This document shows positions 42,919-51,353 of a stretch of DNA of 64,000 bases, piece after piece (the first letter of the stretch is position 1; each line of letters begins with the position of its first letter). Under the pieces are notes generated by a model. It was not told the origin of the DNA, searched no databases, and was given only the letters and a program-made list of their open reading frames with translations. A program made the translations under genes and the position numbers. Source of the stretch: Hydrogenophaga sp. PBL-H3 (GTDB lineage: Bacteria; Pseudomonadota; Gammaproteobacteria; Burkholderiales; Burkholderiaceae_C); contig NZ_CP044974.1 in assembly GCF_010104355.1 (NCBI RefSeq), positions 40,809 to 104,808 on the forward strand. The letters run 5' to 3'.

Positions 42919-45513
42919 TTAACCAGCATTCTTCGTTGAAGGCAGGGGCTTGTCAAGCACGCCTAAATCCAGTAAAGGCGCGCGAGACTCGGTTTCCGGT
43001 GCCGGCTCATCGTCCAGCATCGGCGGTTCTTCCATCGCATCGAGGGCGGCCAGCATGTCCGCCTCGTCCGGCATCCCGTCGTCGCCGGGCATGGCCGCGT
43101 CCATCATTGCGGCCAGCTCGTCGTCGCTCGGCAGATCGTCCAGGCCGTCCGGCAAGACAGTTTCATCGTCCGCCGTGTCGTCGGCTTCGGCCACCGTCGC
43201 CGGCAGCGCCTGGGGCGCTTCCTGGGCGTCCTGGGCGGCATTCGCGTCGTCGTCGGTGTCCACGTCCACCGCGATGGCGTTCTGCGCTGTATCCGCGTCC
43301 AGGGCCGTGTCCAGCACGTTGTCCAGCTCGGCCGCGTCGTCTGCCTCGGCCTGGGCGGCTGCATCGACGCCGGCATCCGGTTCGGCATCGAGCGCGGCCA
43401 GCTCGTCGTCGCTCGGCCGCTCGCCGATGCCGTCGTCGCCGATTTCCTCGTCGTCGTACTCGTTCACGGCGTCCAGGGCGTCGAAGAATCCGTTCACGAA
43501 GTCTTCGACCTGTTCGGGCGCGATGCCTTCGCTACCGCTCGCCACCTTGAGCGCCGAAGTGTCCAGGGCCAGCTTGCGGAGGTCGATGCCCTTCTCGACA
43601 TCGGCCGTCGTCAGCTCGCGGATACGCGACTGAACGACAGCTTCGTGCAAGTCCAGATCGAGCGACGGCACAGGCGAAGCCAGCTCGCCGGAACCCCACA
43701 CATCTTCAAGCTGCTTCTTCGACGGCAGCTTGCGGCCGAGCTTCGCCAGCGTAGGCGACACCGACTTGAGCCGATCCATGAAAGCGTGATCGGCGTAGTA
43801 GGCGATCTTCTCGCAGCGAATCGGCTTCGTGTTTTCCAGACTGATGATTTGCTCGCGCTGGCTCATTTCCTTGAGTTCCTGCGGCAGCATCAAAGCCCGG
43901 CGCTGGCCGGCACCCTCGCCGATGGACTCGGAAAGGCTGGTGCCGCCCCGGCCGTTGCTCTTGTTCTTCGAGTGAACCGTCATGTAGCCCAGGGCTTCCG
44001 AATACTCGTTCGCGTCCCGTTGCTCCCGTGGCGTGTAGAAAATCTGGCACGCATGGTTCGTCACGAAGGTGCGCGCGTTCTCGCGGCCGTAGCCCTTCGG
44101 CGGCTCGGCTTCGAGCTGGCCCGGCGACTGGATAATCGTCAGCAGGCGCAGGCCATAGCCGGCCATGTAGCTGTTGGCCTTGTCGATGATGCCGATCCGG
44201 CCGGGCGCGGTGAACTCGTCGGCCAGGATCAAGCATTGGTATTTCAGCTCGGGCGTGGCGTGCAGAAGCTGGTTCGTGTTCAGGTTCACCAGTTGGGTGT
44301 AGAACAGGTTGATGAGCAGCTTCGCCTCGGCCAGCTTGTTGGCCGGAATGCCAAGGTAGATCGACATGCGCCGCTTGCGCACGTCGCGCAAGTCGAAGTC
44401 GTTCGCCGACGTGGCCGCGTCCACGATGGGGCTGGCCCACATCGTCAACGGCACGTTGAACGTCGCCATGATGGACGACAGCGTGTTGTCCGAGGTGGAC
44501 GTGAAGCGGTTGATCGCATCGACGCATTCACTCGACAGCGGCGGCAAGCCTTCGCCGTCCCACTCGGTCACGGGAACGAGCGTCTTCGCAATCTCGCCCG
44601 TTTCCTCGTCCACTTCCTCAACCTCGCGGTAGTTCCGCTGGTTGATGATGCCTTGCAAGTGATCCTTGATCGGCTGGCCCTTGCCCGACGACTGGCGCAG
44701 CAGCTCCCCGATGGTTCGCGGCAGCGTGGGCGTCTCGCACAGGTACAGCGTCAGGCCCAGGAACAGGTTTCGCGCCGCATCATCGAAAAACGCATCGCGG
44801 CCTTCGCCCGGATAGAGCGAGTAGCCAATCGCCAGGATGTCCGTCACGCGCATGCGCGGATCGTCGCTGATGTACCCCAGGGGGTTGTATCGGTGCGTCT
44901 TGCCGTTCAGCGGGTTGCCCTCGGCGTCCTCGGCAATCGAGAACGGGTTGAACAGATAGACCTCTTGCCCCCACTTCCTGCGGAACTTGGACGTGATGAG
45001 GAAGTTTTCCAGCTTCACGTCCATTGCCACGACCGACTCGGCCCAATTGAGCAGGTTCGGGATGACGATGCCGACGCCCTTACCCGAGCGAGTCGGCGCG
45101 GCCAGCAGCACGAATTGCATGCCGGCGAACATCAGGAAGCGGTTCTTCCACTTCCCGATGATGATGCCGGTCTTGTCGAACAGCCCGGCCTTGGCAATCT
45201 CCGGCGTCTTGGCGAAGCGGGCTTCGCCGTGCAGCGTCCGCACGTCGCGCAGCGCCGCAATCGTCAGCACGATGGGCACGCCGTAGCCCACGGCCGCCGC
45301 CACGATCATGGACACCGTGAGGCGCTTCGCCACGACCGGATCGTTTTGGTAGAACTGCCAGTACGTCCACCACGTCGAAAAGTCGGTCTTGCCGAACGGG
45401 TTCGCCTTGCTGAACAGGAAGAAGACAAACCCCGACAGCCACACGATGCCCACCGTCGCGGCGATGAACACGGCCAACCCGAATAGCCACTTCACCCACT
45501 TAGGCATTTCCAT
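42919..45513 (-). CDS. virD4: VirD4/TraG-type type IV coupling protein
   Basis: 864 residues. Two N-terminal membrane segments (LFGLAVFIAATVGIVWLSGFVFFLF and VSMIVAAAVGYGVPIVLTIAAL), then Walker A LAAPTRSGKGVGIVIP (~residues 131-146) and Walker B CLILADEFTAPG. It recruits the relaxosome to the T4SS and pumps DNA. The last ~230 residues form an unusual, very acidic Ala/Asp/Glu-rich tail with repeated DDELAA motifs, well beyond the usual ~630-residue family length. Start at ATG 45513 is followed upstream by a 42-bp element. Confidence 0.94.
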   Translation of the reverse strand: MEMPKWVKWLFGLAVFIAATVGIVWLSGFVFFLFSKANPFGKTDFSTWWTYWQFYQNDPVVAKRLTVSMIVAAAVGYGVPIVLTIAALRDVRTLHGEARFAKTPEIAKAGLFDKTGIIIGKWKNRFLMFAGMQFVLLAAPTRSGKGVGIVIPNLLNWAESVVAMDVKLENFLITSKFRRKWGQEVYLFNPFSIAEDAEGNPLNGKTHRYNPLGYISDDPRMRVTDILAIGYSLYPGEGRDAFFDDAARNLFLGLTLYLCETPTLPRTIGELLRQSSGKGQPIKDHLQGIINQRNYREVEEVDEETGEIAKTLVPVTEWDGEGLPPLSSECVDAINRFTSTSDNTLSSIMATFNVPLTMWASPIVDAATSANDFDLRDVRKRRMSIYLGIPANKLAEAKLLINLFYTQLVNLNTNQLLHATPELKYQCLILADEFTAPGRIGIIDKANSYMAGYGLRLLTIIQSPGQLEAEPPKGYGRENARTFVTNHACQIFYTPREQRDANEYSEALGYMTVHSKNKSNGRGGTSLSESIGEGAGQRRALMLPQELKEMSQREQIISLENTKPIRCEKIAYYADHAFMDRLKSVSPTLAKLGRKLPSKKQLEDVWGSGELASPVPSLDLDLHEAVVQSRIRELTTADVEKGIDLRKLALDTSALKVASGSEGIAPEQVEDFVNGFFDALDAVNEYDDEEIGDDGIGERPSDDELAALDAEPDAGVDAAAQAEADDAAELDNVLDTALDADTAQNAIAVDVDTDDDANAAQDAQEAPQALPATVAEADDTADDETVLPDGLDDLPSDDELAAMMDAAMPGDDGMPDEADMLAALDAMEEPPMLDDEPAPETESRAPLLDLGVLDKPLPSTKNAG

Positions 45514-45525
45514 ATCAATCCCCTT

Positions 45526-45729
45526 TGGTGACAGGCCGACGACCTGGCCAGCTCGCCGGCGTCACCATCCAGAAAAACAAAATGGTGACGAACAGATCCA
45601 CCAGGTTGGATGCGTTCGTCACCACCGCAGCGGCTTTGCCGCCTTTCCCCACCCCGGCCAGGGGCCGGAGGGGGCGGCGTGCATGATTGGCGACAGGCGC
45701 AGCTCCTCGATCGCGCGGGCCTGTCACCA
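45526..45729. repeat. three 42-bp palindromic elements
   Basis: 45526-45567, 45583-45624 and 45688-45729, each 42 bp with TGG(T/C)GAC...GTCACCA ends. They occupy most of the virD4-virB11 gap. The second is the same as 40075-40116 except for two bases that pair with each other in the palindrome. The first begins 13 bp from the virD4 ATG; the third ends 5 bp from the virB11 stop. Confidence 0.9.
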
Positions 45730-45734
45730 TCGCC

Positions 45735-46805
45735 CTACGCATCAGCCGGAGCCGGTGCGCGTTTCAGCTTCGGCTCGTACCACAGCTCGGTGATGTGGCG
45801 GCCGAAGTCGCCGTACACGTCGTTATGCACATGCACCACGACATCCACCACCATGTAGAGCAGGCGACGGATGACCGCATAGGGAAGCGTCCGGCCCTGG
45901 CGGTTCTGGAGCACCATCAAGCCCAGGCGCTCGAACGTCAGTTCGGCGGAACCGGCGTGGCAGCTCGTGATGCTGCCGCCGTGGCCCGAGGCGGCCACGT
46001 TGATGAAGTCGAACGTCTCGCCGCTGCGCAGCTCGGCCAGCAGGATGCGAGTCGGCTTCATGCGCAAGCAGCTCTTGAGCAGCGCCGCCGCCGTCACGGG
46101 CGCGTTTTCTTCTTCCTTCGCCTCGGACGGGTAGAACAGATGGACGTGGTTCGGATGGTTCGGCAAGAACAGCTCGGGCACGTCTTCAATCGTGATGATG
46201 CGTTGATCCTGGGGAATCTCCTGCATCAGCGCCTTCATGAAGGTGGTCTTACCCGAGCCGGTTTCGCCGGCCACCACGATGACCTTTTCGAGCTGGACGG
46301 CCCGACGCAGGAAGCCGACGTAATCGTGCTTTTCCTTGAGCTGCAAAAGCTCCAGCTCGTCGGGACTCAGTTCGGCGCTGATCGGCCGAATGTGAGCGAA
46401 GAAGTCTTGCTTCGCGTAGTCATCCAGCGTGCGAACCGTGAAGGACGGCTTTCGGATCGTGACCGAAATCGTTCCTTGCTCGCACGCGGGCGGCATCACG
46501 ATTTGCACGCGCTCGCCTTGCGGCAGGATGGCCGAGAGGATCGGCCGCACGTCCGACACGTCGTTGGATGAGAACTTGGCGACGGCCGTCGCCAGCGAAC
46601 GCAGATGCTCGTAAGTGAGAGCCGGCGCTTCGTGCCGTTCCCACTTGCAAGCCCTTTCGCACCACACTTCACCCGGCCGGTTCACGCAGACTTCCGTGAT
46701 GGCCGGATCGCTCATCCAGGTGGCGAGCGGTTGAAGGTGGAAATCGACCGAAGTCGCGCGGTTCAGCGAGGCCGCGAGGTATTCACTGGTTGGTTGCTGC
46801 GACAT
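45735..46805 (-). CDS. virB11: VirB11 T4SS ATPase
   Basis: 356 residues from ATG 46805 (MSQQPTSEYLAASLNRATSV). Hexameric traffic ATPase: Walker A VVAGETGSGKTTFMKAL (~residues 173-189), Asp box RIITIEDVPELF, Walker B RILLAELRSGE, His box GGSITSCHAGSAE. It powers pilus assembly and substrate transfer at the inner membrane. The start overlaps virB10 by 23 bp; an ATG 14 codons upstream is less likely. Confidence 0.95.
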   Translation of the reverse strand: MSQQPTSEYLAASLNRATSVDFHLQPLATWMSDPAITEVCVNRPGEVWCERACKWERHEAPALTYEHLRSLATAVAKFSSNDVSDVRPILSAILPQGERVQIVMPPACEQGTISVTIRKPSFTVRTLDDYAKQDFFAHIRPISAELSPDELELLQLKEKHDYVGFLRRAVQLEKVIVVAGETGSGKTTFMKALMQEIPQDQRIITIEDVPELFLPNHPNHVHLFYPSEAKEEENAPVTAAALLKSCLRMKPTRILLAELRSGETFDFINVAASGHGGSITSCHAGSAELTFERLGLMVLQNRQGRTLPYAVIRRLLYMVVDVVVHVHNDVYGDFGRHITELWYEPKLKRAPAPADA

Positions 46806-47919
46806 CGTACACGCTCGAAAAGTCCAGATCGCGGGCGATGTAGACACCGACTTGCTCGCCCTGATTCTTGTAGAGGGTTGGCGGAATGTTGATGGTGTTC
46901 TTCAACGCTTCCGCCGCCATGTTTTGGGTGGCCTCGCCCGTGCTGCTGAAATTGATTTGGCCGCTGTTGTTGTTCGTGCCCTGGGTGGCATACCGTGCAA
47001 CGTCATCGACCAGACTCAGCATCAGCGCGCCGCCGAACCGCTGCCAGAAGTGGTTATCAATGTAGCCCGGCAGGCCCGCGCCGCCGAGCGGATCGGTGCC
47101 TGGGGAATCCAGGTTGATGACCACGCCGTTCGGCGTCTTGATGCGCGACCACAGCACGAAGATGCGAGCCATGCCCTGACGCATGTTCGATTGGTACTCG
47201 CCCGAAATGGTCGAGCCGCGTTCGACCAGCAGCACCTTGCCGTTGTCGCTGTAGATGTTGCGCGTCACGACGCAGGCCGTCATGCCGGGCACCGTGCTAT
47301 CGAGCTTCGTTTGCAGCGCGCAGTCGATGAAGCTGCCTTTCGCCAGGATGAAGTTGCGATTGCCCAAGTGCCCGGCCTTGCGCGACGGCGTGCGCGTCGA
47401 AGACAGCAGGGCCGAGAGGCCGCCACCTTCGGGCGGCGGTGCAGCGCGGCCCGGCTGGCCGCCCGCATCCGCGCCCGTGTCGCCCTTCTGCGCGACAGCC
47501 ATCAGGCCCGAGCCTGACTTGTCCAGCGAAGGCGCGGGCCGTTGCTGGCCGCTGCCGCCCGCATCGCCCGGCAGAGGCGGTGCGCTCGCCTGCCCTGCCC
47601 CACTCGGCGCAGGAACGACCGGCACCGGAGCCGCAGGGGCCGGCGCAGCTCCAGGCAGCTCGGGCGGATCGGTGAAGGTGCGCGCCGGCACGGCGCTGGT
47701 GAGTTGCATCGCCTTGGCTTGCTGCGCGTCCGCCTCGCGGTCGGCGCGCTGCTTGTGCTTCCAGTAGGCCGCACCGCCGCCCAGGCCAACGACCAGGAGC
47801 AGCACCACGACGATGAGGCCACGCTTCGCAGTCGATGGCCCGTGATCGTTCACGCTCGGCATGCCGCGCTCGCCGTCAAACGTCTCCAGCTCGGCCTGCT
47901 GATTGGTTTGGTTGCTCAT
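46783..47919 (-). CDS. virB10: VirB10 T4SS core protein
   Basis: 378 residues. One N-terminal membrane segment (GLIVVVLLLVVGLGGGAAYW), a long Pro/Ala/Gly-rich periplasmic linker, then the VirB10 beta-barrel domain (KGSFIDCALQTKLDSTVPGMTACVV, LLVERGSTISGEY, GVVINLDSPGTDPLGGAGLPGYI). It spans both membranes and senses ATP use by VirD4 and VirB11. Overlaps virB9 by 4 bp. Confidence 0.95.
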   Translation of the reverse strand: MSNQTNQQAELETFDGERGMPSVNDHGPSTAKRGLIVVVLLLVVGLGGGAAYWKHKQRADREADAQQAKAMQLTSAVPARTFTDPPELPGAAPAPAAPVPVVPAPSGAGQASAPPLPGDAGGSGQQRPAPSLDKSGSGLMAVAQKGDTGADAGGQPGRAAPPPEGGGLSALLSSTRTPSRKAGHLGNRNFILAKGSFIDCALQTKLDSTVPGMTACVVTRNIYSDNGKVLLVERGSTISGEYQSNMRQGMARIFVLWSRIKTPNGVVINLDSPGTDPLGGAGLPGYIDNHFWQRFGGALMLSLVDDVARYATQGTNNNSGQINFSSTGEATQNMAAEALKNTINIPPTLYKNQGEQVGVYIARDLDFSSVYDVAATNQ

Positions 47920-48794
47920 TCTTCATCCCCTCCAACGATTACGCGCTTCACGCCGGGAACCGTCGTGCCATCAGTGGGCGGCAGGCCGTCCACGTCGTAC
48001 TTGTCGTTGTAAACGCCAACGACAGCGTTCCCCAGGCGCAAGACCAGCTCGCGGGCCACGCGATGGACGACCAGCACATCCTTGTCCACATGCGTGTTCA
48101 CGAGGCTTTCCGACTTGTCGGCAGCCACGATGAACACGGCCGGGAAATCCCGGTTGTTCGGGAATTTCAGGTAGGTAAAACGGCCGTCGTCGTAGGCCAT
48201 CGTCGGCGCGATGCCATCGGAGGCATCGCCGACCTGCATCGAGTAGGCCCAATTGCGCGGCGCGGGCTTCTCATCGAGCTTCGCTTGCGCCTTTGCCTTG
48301 TCGGCCGCCCTCGCCCGCGCTGCCGCTTCGTCCTCGGGGTACTTGAACTCGACGCGATAGGCCACGCGCTGGTTCTGCGGTGCCTTGCCGCTGTTGCCAC
48401 CACCCGGCAGCAGCTTCAAGTCGAAGTCGTACATGCGGCGGTTCGTCGTCACCATCAAGTTGGTGTCCCACTTCCCCGCCTCGGGAGCCATCACGATGGC
48501 TTCCTGGCCGCTGCCGGTCTTGATCGACTTCGGCTTGACGTACAGGATGTTGCGCCGGTCGGAGAACTCCCATCCCTGGGTGAAGCCCGACGCGACATCA
48601 AGGATTTCTTCGTCGGCAGCGAAGACGATGCGGGCACCGAGGCCCGGCAAGGCGCGGACGATGACGACATCGCCCGCGTTGTAGTTGACGTACTGAATGC
48701 GGCCGTCGTAGCGCGACCCCACCGGCACGTCGGCCGCCTGCGCGGCCGTGGCCGCGCCGAGTGCCAGCAGCACGGCGAATGCGATCTTCTTCAT
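47916..48794 (-). CDS. virB9: VirB9 T4SS core protein
   Basis: 292 residues with a signal peptide (MKKIAFAVLLALGAATAAQA). VirB9/CagX N-terminal domain (GRIQYVNYNAGDVVIVRALPG, DEEILDVASGFTQGWEF), then the C-terminal VirB7-binding part (NRDFPAVFIVAADKSESLVNTHV). It forms the outer-membrane ring with VirB7 and VirB10. 4-bp overlaps on both sides show tight coupling. Confidence 0.94.
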   Translation of the reverse strand: MKKIAFAVLLALGAATAAQAADVPVGSRYDGRIQYVNYNAGDVVIVRALPGLGARIVFAADEEILDVASGFTQGWEFSDRRNILYVKPKSIKTGSGQEAIVMAPEAGKWDTNLMVTTNRRMYDFDLKLLPGGGNSGKAPQNQRVAYRVEFKYPEDEAAARARAADKAKAQAKLDEKPAPRNWAYSMQVGDASDGIAPTMAYDDGRFTYLKFPNNRDFPAVFIVAADKSESLVNTHVDKDVLVVHRVARELVLRLGNAVVGVYNDKYDVDGLPPTDGTTVPGVKRVIVGGDEE

Positions 48795-49522
48795 TGTGCG
48801 ACCCCCATTTCAGGATCGACGCGGTAGCTCAGTACCTGGAAGCCGAAGGGGTTCACCAGTCGGGCGCTTTCGCGGATCAGCGACGGATTGCGGTACTCGT
48901 AGGCGACTGTTGCCACCCACTTGGTGACAGTGCCCGGCGAGTTGGGATCATCAACGCGCTTCGTCGTCTTGATGAACCGCACGGTGCCGATGCCCTTGCC
49001 ATTCGGCACGACGCTGACAATCTCGACCGACACGCGCACCGAGTTGCCGTATTTTTTATCGAGGGCGTCTTTACCCTCGAACAGCGCGGCGTATTCCTGG
49101 CCCACGCGAGCCGAGGACAGCAGGCCCACGGTGTCGTAGTCCTTCTGGAGCGTGTACCAGTCATAGGTTTCATGCGAGCGGACGTATTGGGCCAGCCAAT
49201 ACTTGTCCATGACCTCATCGAAGCGAACGCCCTTCGTGTCCATCGCCGTCACGATGTCCGGGACGCCCGTCGTGTTGTCCACGCGGATGACGTAGGGCGT
49301 GTTTTCCTTGAGCGGCAGCATCAAGGCGATGGCGACTACCAGCAGCACCACGCACACCACGGCGAACGTCGCAATCGTCCAGGCGCGGCGCTCCGACTTC
49401 TCGACCAGGAGCACGCGCGATGCTTCCCAATTCAAAGCCGCCTCGTGCAGCTTCTCGCCCTTGCTCTTTTCCGGCTCCGCACTCGGTGCCGGTTCAGTCG
49501 CGCGGTTCTTGCGTCCGAACAT
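48791..49522 (-). CDS. virB8: VirB8 T4SS assembly factor
   Basis: 243 residues. Cytoplasmic N-terminus, one membrane segment (WTIATFAVVCVVLLVVAIALML), then the periplasmic VirB8 fold (WLAQYVRSHETYDWYTLQKDY, VGLLSSARVGQEYAALFEG, FIKTTKRVDDPN). It nucleates channel assembly. It starts two bases after the virB7 stop. Confidence 0.94.
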   Translation of the reverse strand: MFGRKNRATEPAPSAEPEKSKGEKLHEAALNWEASRVLLVEKSERRAWTIATFAVVCVVLLVVAIALMLPLKENTPYVIRVDNTTGVPDIVTAMDTKGVRFDEVMDKYWLAQYVRSHETYDWYTLQKDYDTVGLLSSARVGQEYAALFEGKDALDKKYGNSVRVSVEIVSVVPNGKGIGTVRFIKTTKRVDDPNSPGTVTKWVATVAYEYRNPSLIRESARLVNPFGFQVLSYRVDPEMGVAQ

Positions 49523-49524
49523 GA

Positions 49525-49689
49525 TTACTCCCCTTCTCGTTGATTGACTGGAGCCGCTGCGGGCGGCACCTGCTTGTTGATCTGGACTCGCGGCTTGCCT
49601 TCGAGCGAAGGCACGACCGGAGGACGCGCGTTCGTGGCGCAGCCCGCGAGGGCGGCGGCGAACAGAAGAACGACAGATACCCGTTTCAT
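49525..49689 (-). CDS. virB7: VirB7-like lipoprotein
   Basis: 54 residues from ATG 49689: MKRVSVVLLFAAALAGCATN with a perfect lipobox (LAGC), then a short Pro-rich mature part (RPPVVPSLEGKPRVQINKQV). VirB7 lipoproteins anchor VirB9 to the outer membrane. The gene is short, sits exactly at the virB7 position, and follows an operator-bearing promoter (49743-49763). Confidence 0.85.
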   Translation of the reverse strand: MKRVSVVLLFAAALAGCATNARPPVVPSLEGKPRVQINKQVPPAAAPVNQREGE

Positions 49690-49742
49690 GTTGGTGTCCC
49701 TAAGTGAAATGAATCGGCACGCCAGAATATACCATATTCACA

Positions 49743-49763
49743 ACCAAAGTGCCCTATTTTGGT
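49743..49763. promoter_or_regulatory. 21-bp palindromic operator (site 2)
   Basis: ACCAAAG...CTATTTTGGT. A degenerate second copy, with the shared core ATATACCATATT, lies at 49721-49741 between this site and virB7. Between the virB6 terminator and virB7, so it probably controls the virB7-virB11 segment. Confidence 0.65.
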
Positions 49764-49775
49764 TGCGCGAAGACG

Positions 49776-49812
49776 AAAAAAAGCCGCCCTGTTTCGGTGA
49801 AAACAGGGCGGC
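49776..49812 (-). terminator. rho-independent terminator after virB6
   Basis: 12-bp stem GCCGCCCTGTTT / AAACAGGGCGGC (49783-49794 / 49801-49812) with a 6-base loop and, on the minus strand, a T7 run (A7 at 49776-49782). It separates virB2-virB6 transcription from a new start at virB7. Confidence 0.88.
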
Positions 49813-49834
49813 CGTTGGTGGCCGCCGTGGCCTC

Positions 49835-50920
49835 TTACTGCTTCACCGTGCCGCCCGAGGCGCGGCCCCAGTTCTTGCCCATGTTCTGCATCACATGCTG
49901 GCGATAGGCCGGGTTCCACATCGTGTTGCCGGCCACCAGATGGTTGGCCCGGCGAGCCGTGACCATCATCCCGGACTGCATATCGCGGCGCGTCGTCATC
50001 GGGTTCACCATGTTGCCGACGCCCTTCGCACCACGCAGACCACCCGTGACGGGCATCGCCAAATGGCGAATGCCCATCGCTGCCATCGAGACGCCACCGG
50101 CAAGGCCGGAGGCTATGCCGCCTGCCTGCAAGATGATCCACACCAGGACGCCCGTCAGCGCGCCGATTTGCAGCGCCGCGAACATCGGGTTCGAGTCGCC
50201 GCTACCGGAGAAGTCCGCGCCCGCGATGAAGGCGTCGTATGCCCGCATGGCAAACGTCATGATGATTGCCATGATGACGATGGTCAGGATGTAGTTCATC
50301 GCCTGCCCAAACCAGGAATCGAAGAACTTCGCCGTGGCCGGGAACATCAAGGCCAGGATGAACAGCGGCCCCAGGGCGAACACAATCGCCAGCGAGAACT
50401 TGGCGACGATGACCACCGCGCCGCCGAGCATCGACACCAGGACGGTGCCGAGCGCCACGACCACGCCGGCAATGGCCCAGCCGAGCACAGCGCCGAAGTT
50501 CCAGCCGGCCTCGTCGGCCTTCTGGAAGCACTGCGCGACGATTTCCAGCCCTTTGCCCAGGGACTGGTCGAGCACCTGATAGATGTTCGCGGCGGGCGGC
50601 CCGCCCGACGTGTTCATCGCGTCAGCCAAGCCCGTTTCCAGGCCGTTGAGCGCGCCCATCACCCCGTTGGCGTATCCGTCCACCGTGAGCGCAAAGGCCG
50701 CGATGATGACGATCTTCACGCACTGCTTGACGAACGTCCAAAACGGCGACTCAATCGCGCCCGTGCTGATGGCGTAGCCGGTCAGCACGATGTAGAGCGT
50801 CACGCCAGTGATGGCGATCATTTGCAGCGCGTACATCAAGTTCGTGGCGGCCGGTGTCACGAACGCATTGGTAGCGTTCTGCACTGTCTCGCCGATGAAC
50901 TGAAAAACCATCGGGTCCAT
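49835..50920 (-). CDS. virB6: VirB6 T4SS inner-membrane channel protein
   Basis: 361 residues, polytopic: clear hydrophobic stretches include MIAITGVTLYIVLTGYAI, CVKIVIIAAFALTV, VLGWAIAGVVVALGTVLVSML, AIVFALGPLFILALMF, ILTIVIMAIIMTFAM and ALTGVLVWIILQAGG. TrbL/VirB6 family. Forms part of the inner-membrane DNA path. Starts 12 bp after the eexN stop. Confidence 0.92.
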   Translation of the reverse strand: MDPMVFQFIGETVQNATNAFVTPAATNLMYALQMIAITGVTLYIVLTGYAISTGAIESPFWTFVKQCVKIVIIAAFALTVDGYANGVMGALNGLETGLADAMNTSGGPPAANIYQVLDQSLGKGLEIVAQCFQKADEAGWNFGAVLGWAIAGVVVALGTVLVSMLGGAVVIVAKFSLAIVFALGPLFILALMFPATAKFFDSWFGQAMNYILTIVIMAIIMTFAMRAYDAFIAGADFSGSGDSNPMFAALQIGALTGVLVWIILQAGGIASGLAGGVSMAAMGIRHLAMPVTGGLRGAKGVGNMVNPMTTRRDMQSGMMVTARRANHLVAGNTMWNPAYRQHVMQNMGKNWGRASGGTVKQ

Positions 50921-50931
50921 AAGTCACCGTC

Positions 50932-51240
50932 CTATTTGTTGTTGCCCTCGGTCTTGGCCGGAGCGGCCGAAGACGGAGCGGAAAGAGGCGCTACCTTGAT
51001 CGCCCCGCCGCGTGCGCTCCAGGTCGAAGACGAATCGGCGCGGCTGGCGTTGACGCAGTTGGGCGTTGCGGCCAGCTCGCCAGGGTTCGACTTGCACTTG
51101 GCGAGCTGCGCTTCGCGCTCGGCCTTGTGCTCCTTGAACCACTCGACCGTTTGCACGACCTCCTGCGGCTTGTCTTCCTTGCAGCCGGCCAGGGCCAGGG
51201 CCGCGACTGCTGCAAGCATCATCACTACGTTTTTCTTCAT
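50932..51240 (-). CDS. eexN: EexN-like entry-exclusion lipoprotein
   Basis: 102 residues. Lipobox LALAGCK after MKKNVVMMLAAVAA, then the EexN-type core KPQEVVQTVEWFKEHKAEREAQLAKCKSNPGELAATPNCVNAS with two cysteines. EexN proteins of IncN and related VirB-type plasmids block redundant entry into a cell that already holds the plasmid. Position between virB5 and virB6 matches those systems. Confidence 0.9.
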   Translation of the reverse strand: MKKNVVMMLAAVAALALAGCKEDKPQEVVQTVEWFKEHKAEREAQLAKCKSNPGELAATPNCVNASRADSSSTWSARGGAIKVAPLSAPSSAAPAKTEGNNK

Positions 51241-51258
51241 CGGTCACTCTCCTATCGT

Positions 51259-51347
51259 TGGTGACGGGGCCGAGCTGGCCAGGTCGAAAAGTTGTCACCA
51301 AAGGATGGTGACGCAAGACGCCGGCGAGATCCTCGCCGGCGTCACCA
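51259..51347. repeat. two 42-bp palindromic elements
   Basis: 51259-51300 and 51306-51347, each TGGTGAC...GTCACCA and 42 bp long, fill the eexN-virB5 gap. The second is nearly a perfect hairpin (CGCCGGCGAG...CTCGCCGGCG). It ends 6 bp from the virB5 stop. Confidence 0.9.
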
Positions 51348-51353
51348 TTGCCA

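Noticed and set aside
43645..45486. A 613-codon plus-strand open frame
   Set aside because: Antisense to virD4, whose motifs are unmistakable; the composition is Arg/His/Leu-rich, as in a shadow frame.
48921..48962. TGGTGAC inside virB8 as a possible extra 42-bp element
   Set aside because: No GTCACCA at the expected distance and no palindromic interior; a chance match in coding sequence. The same applies near 60300.
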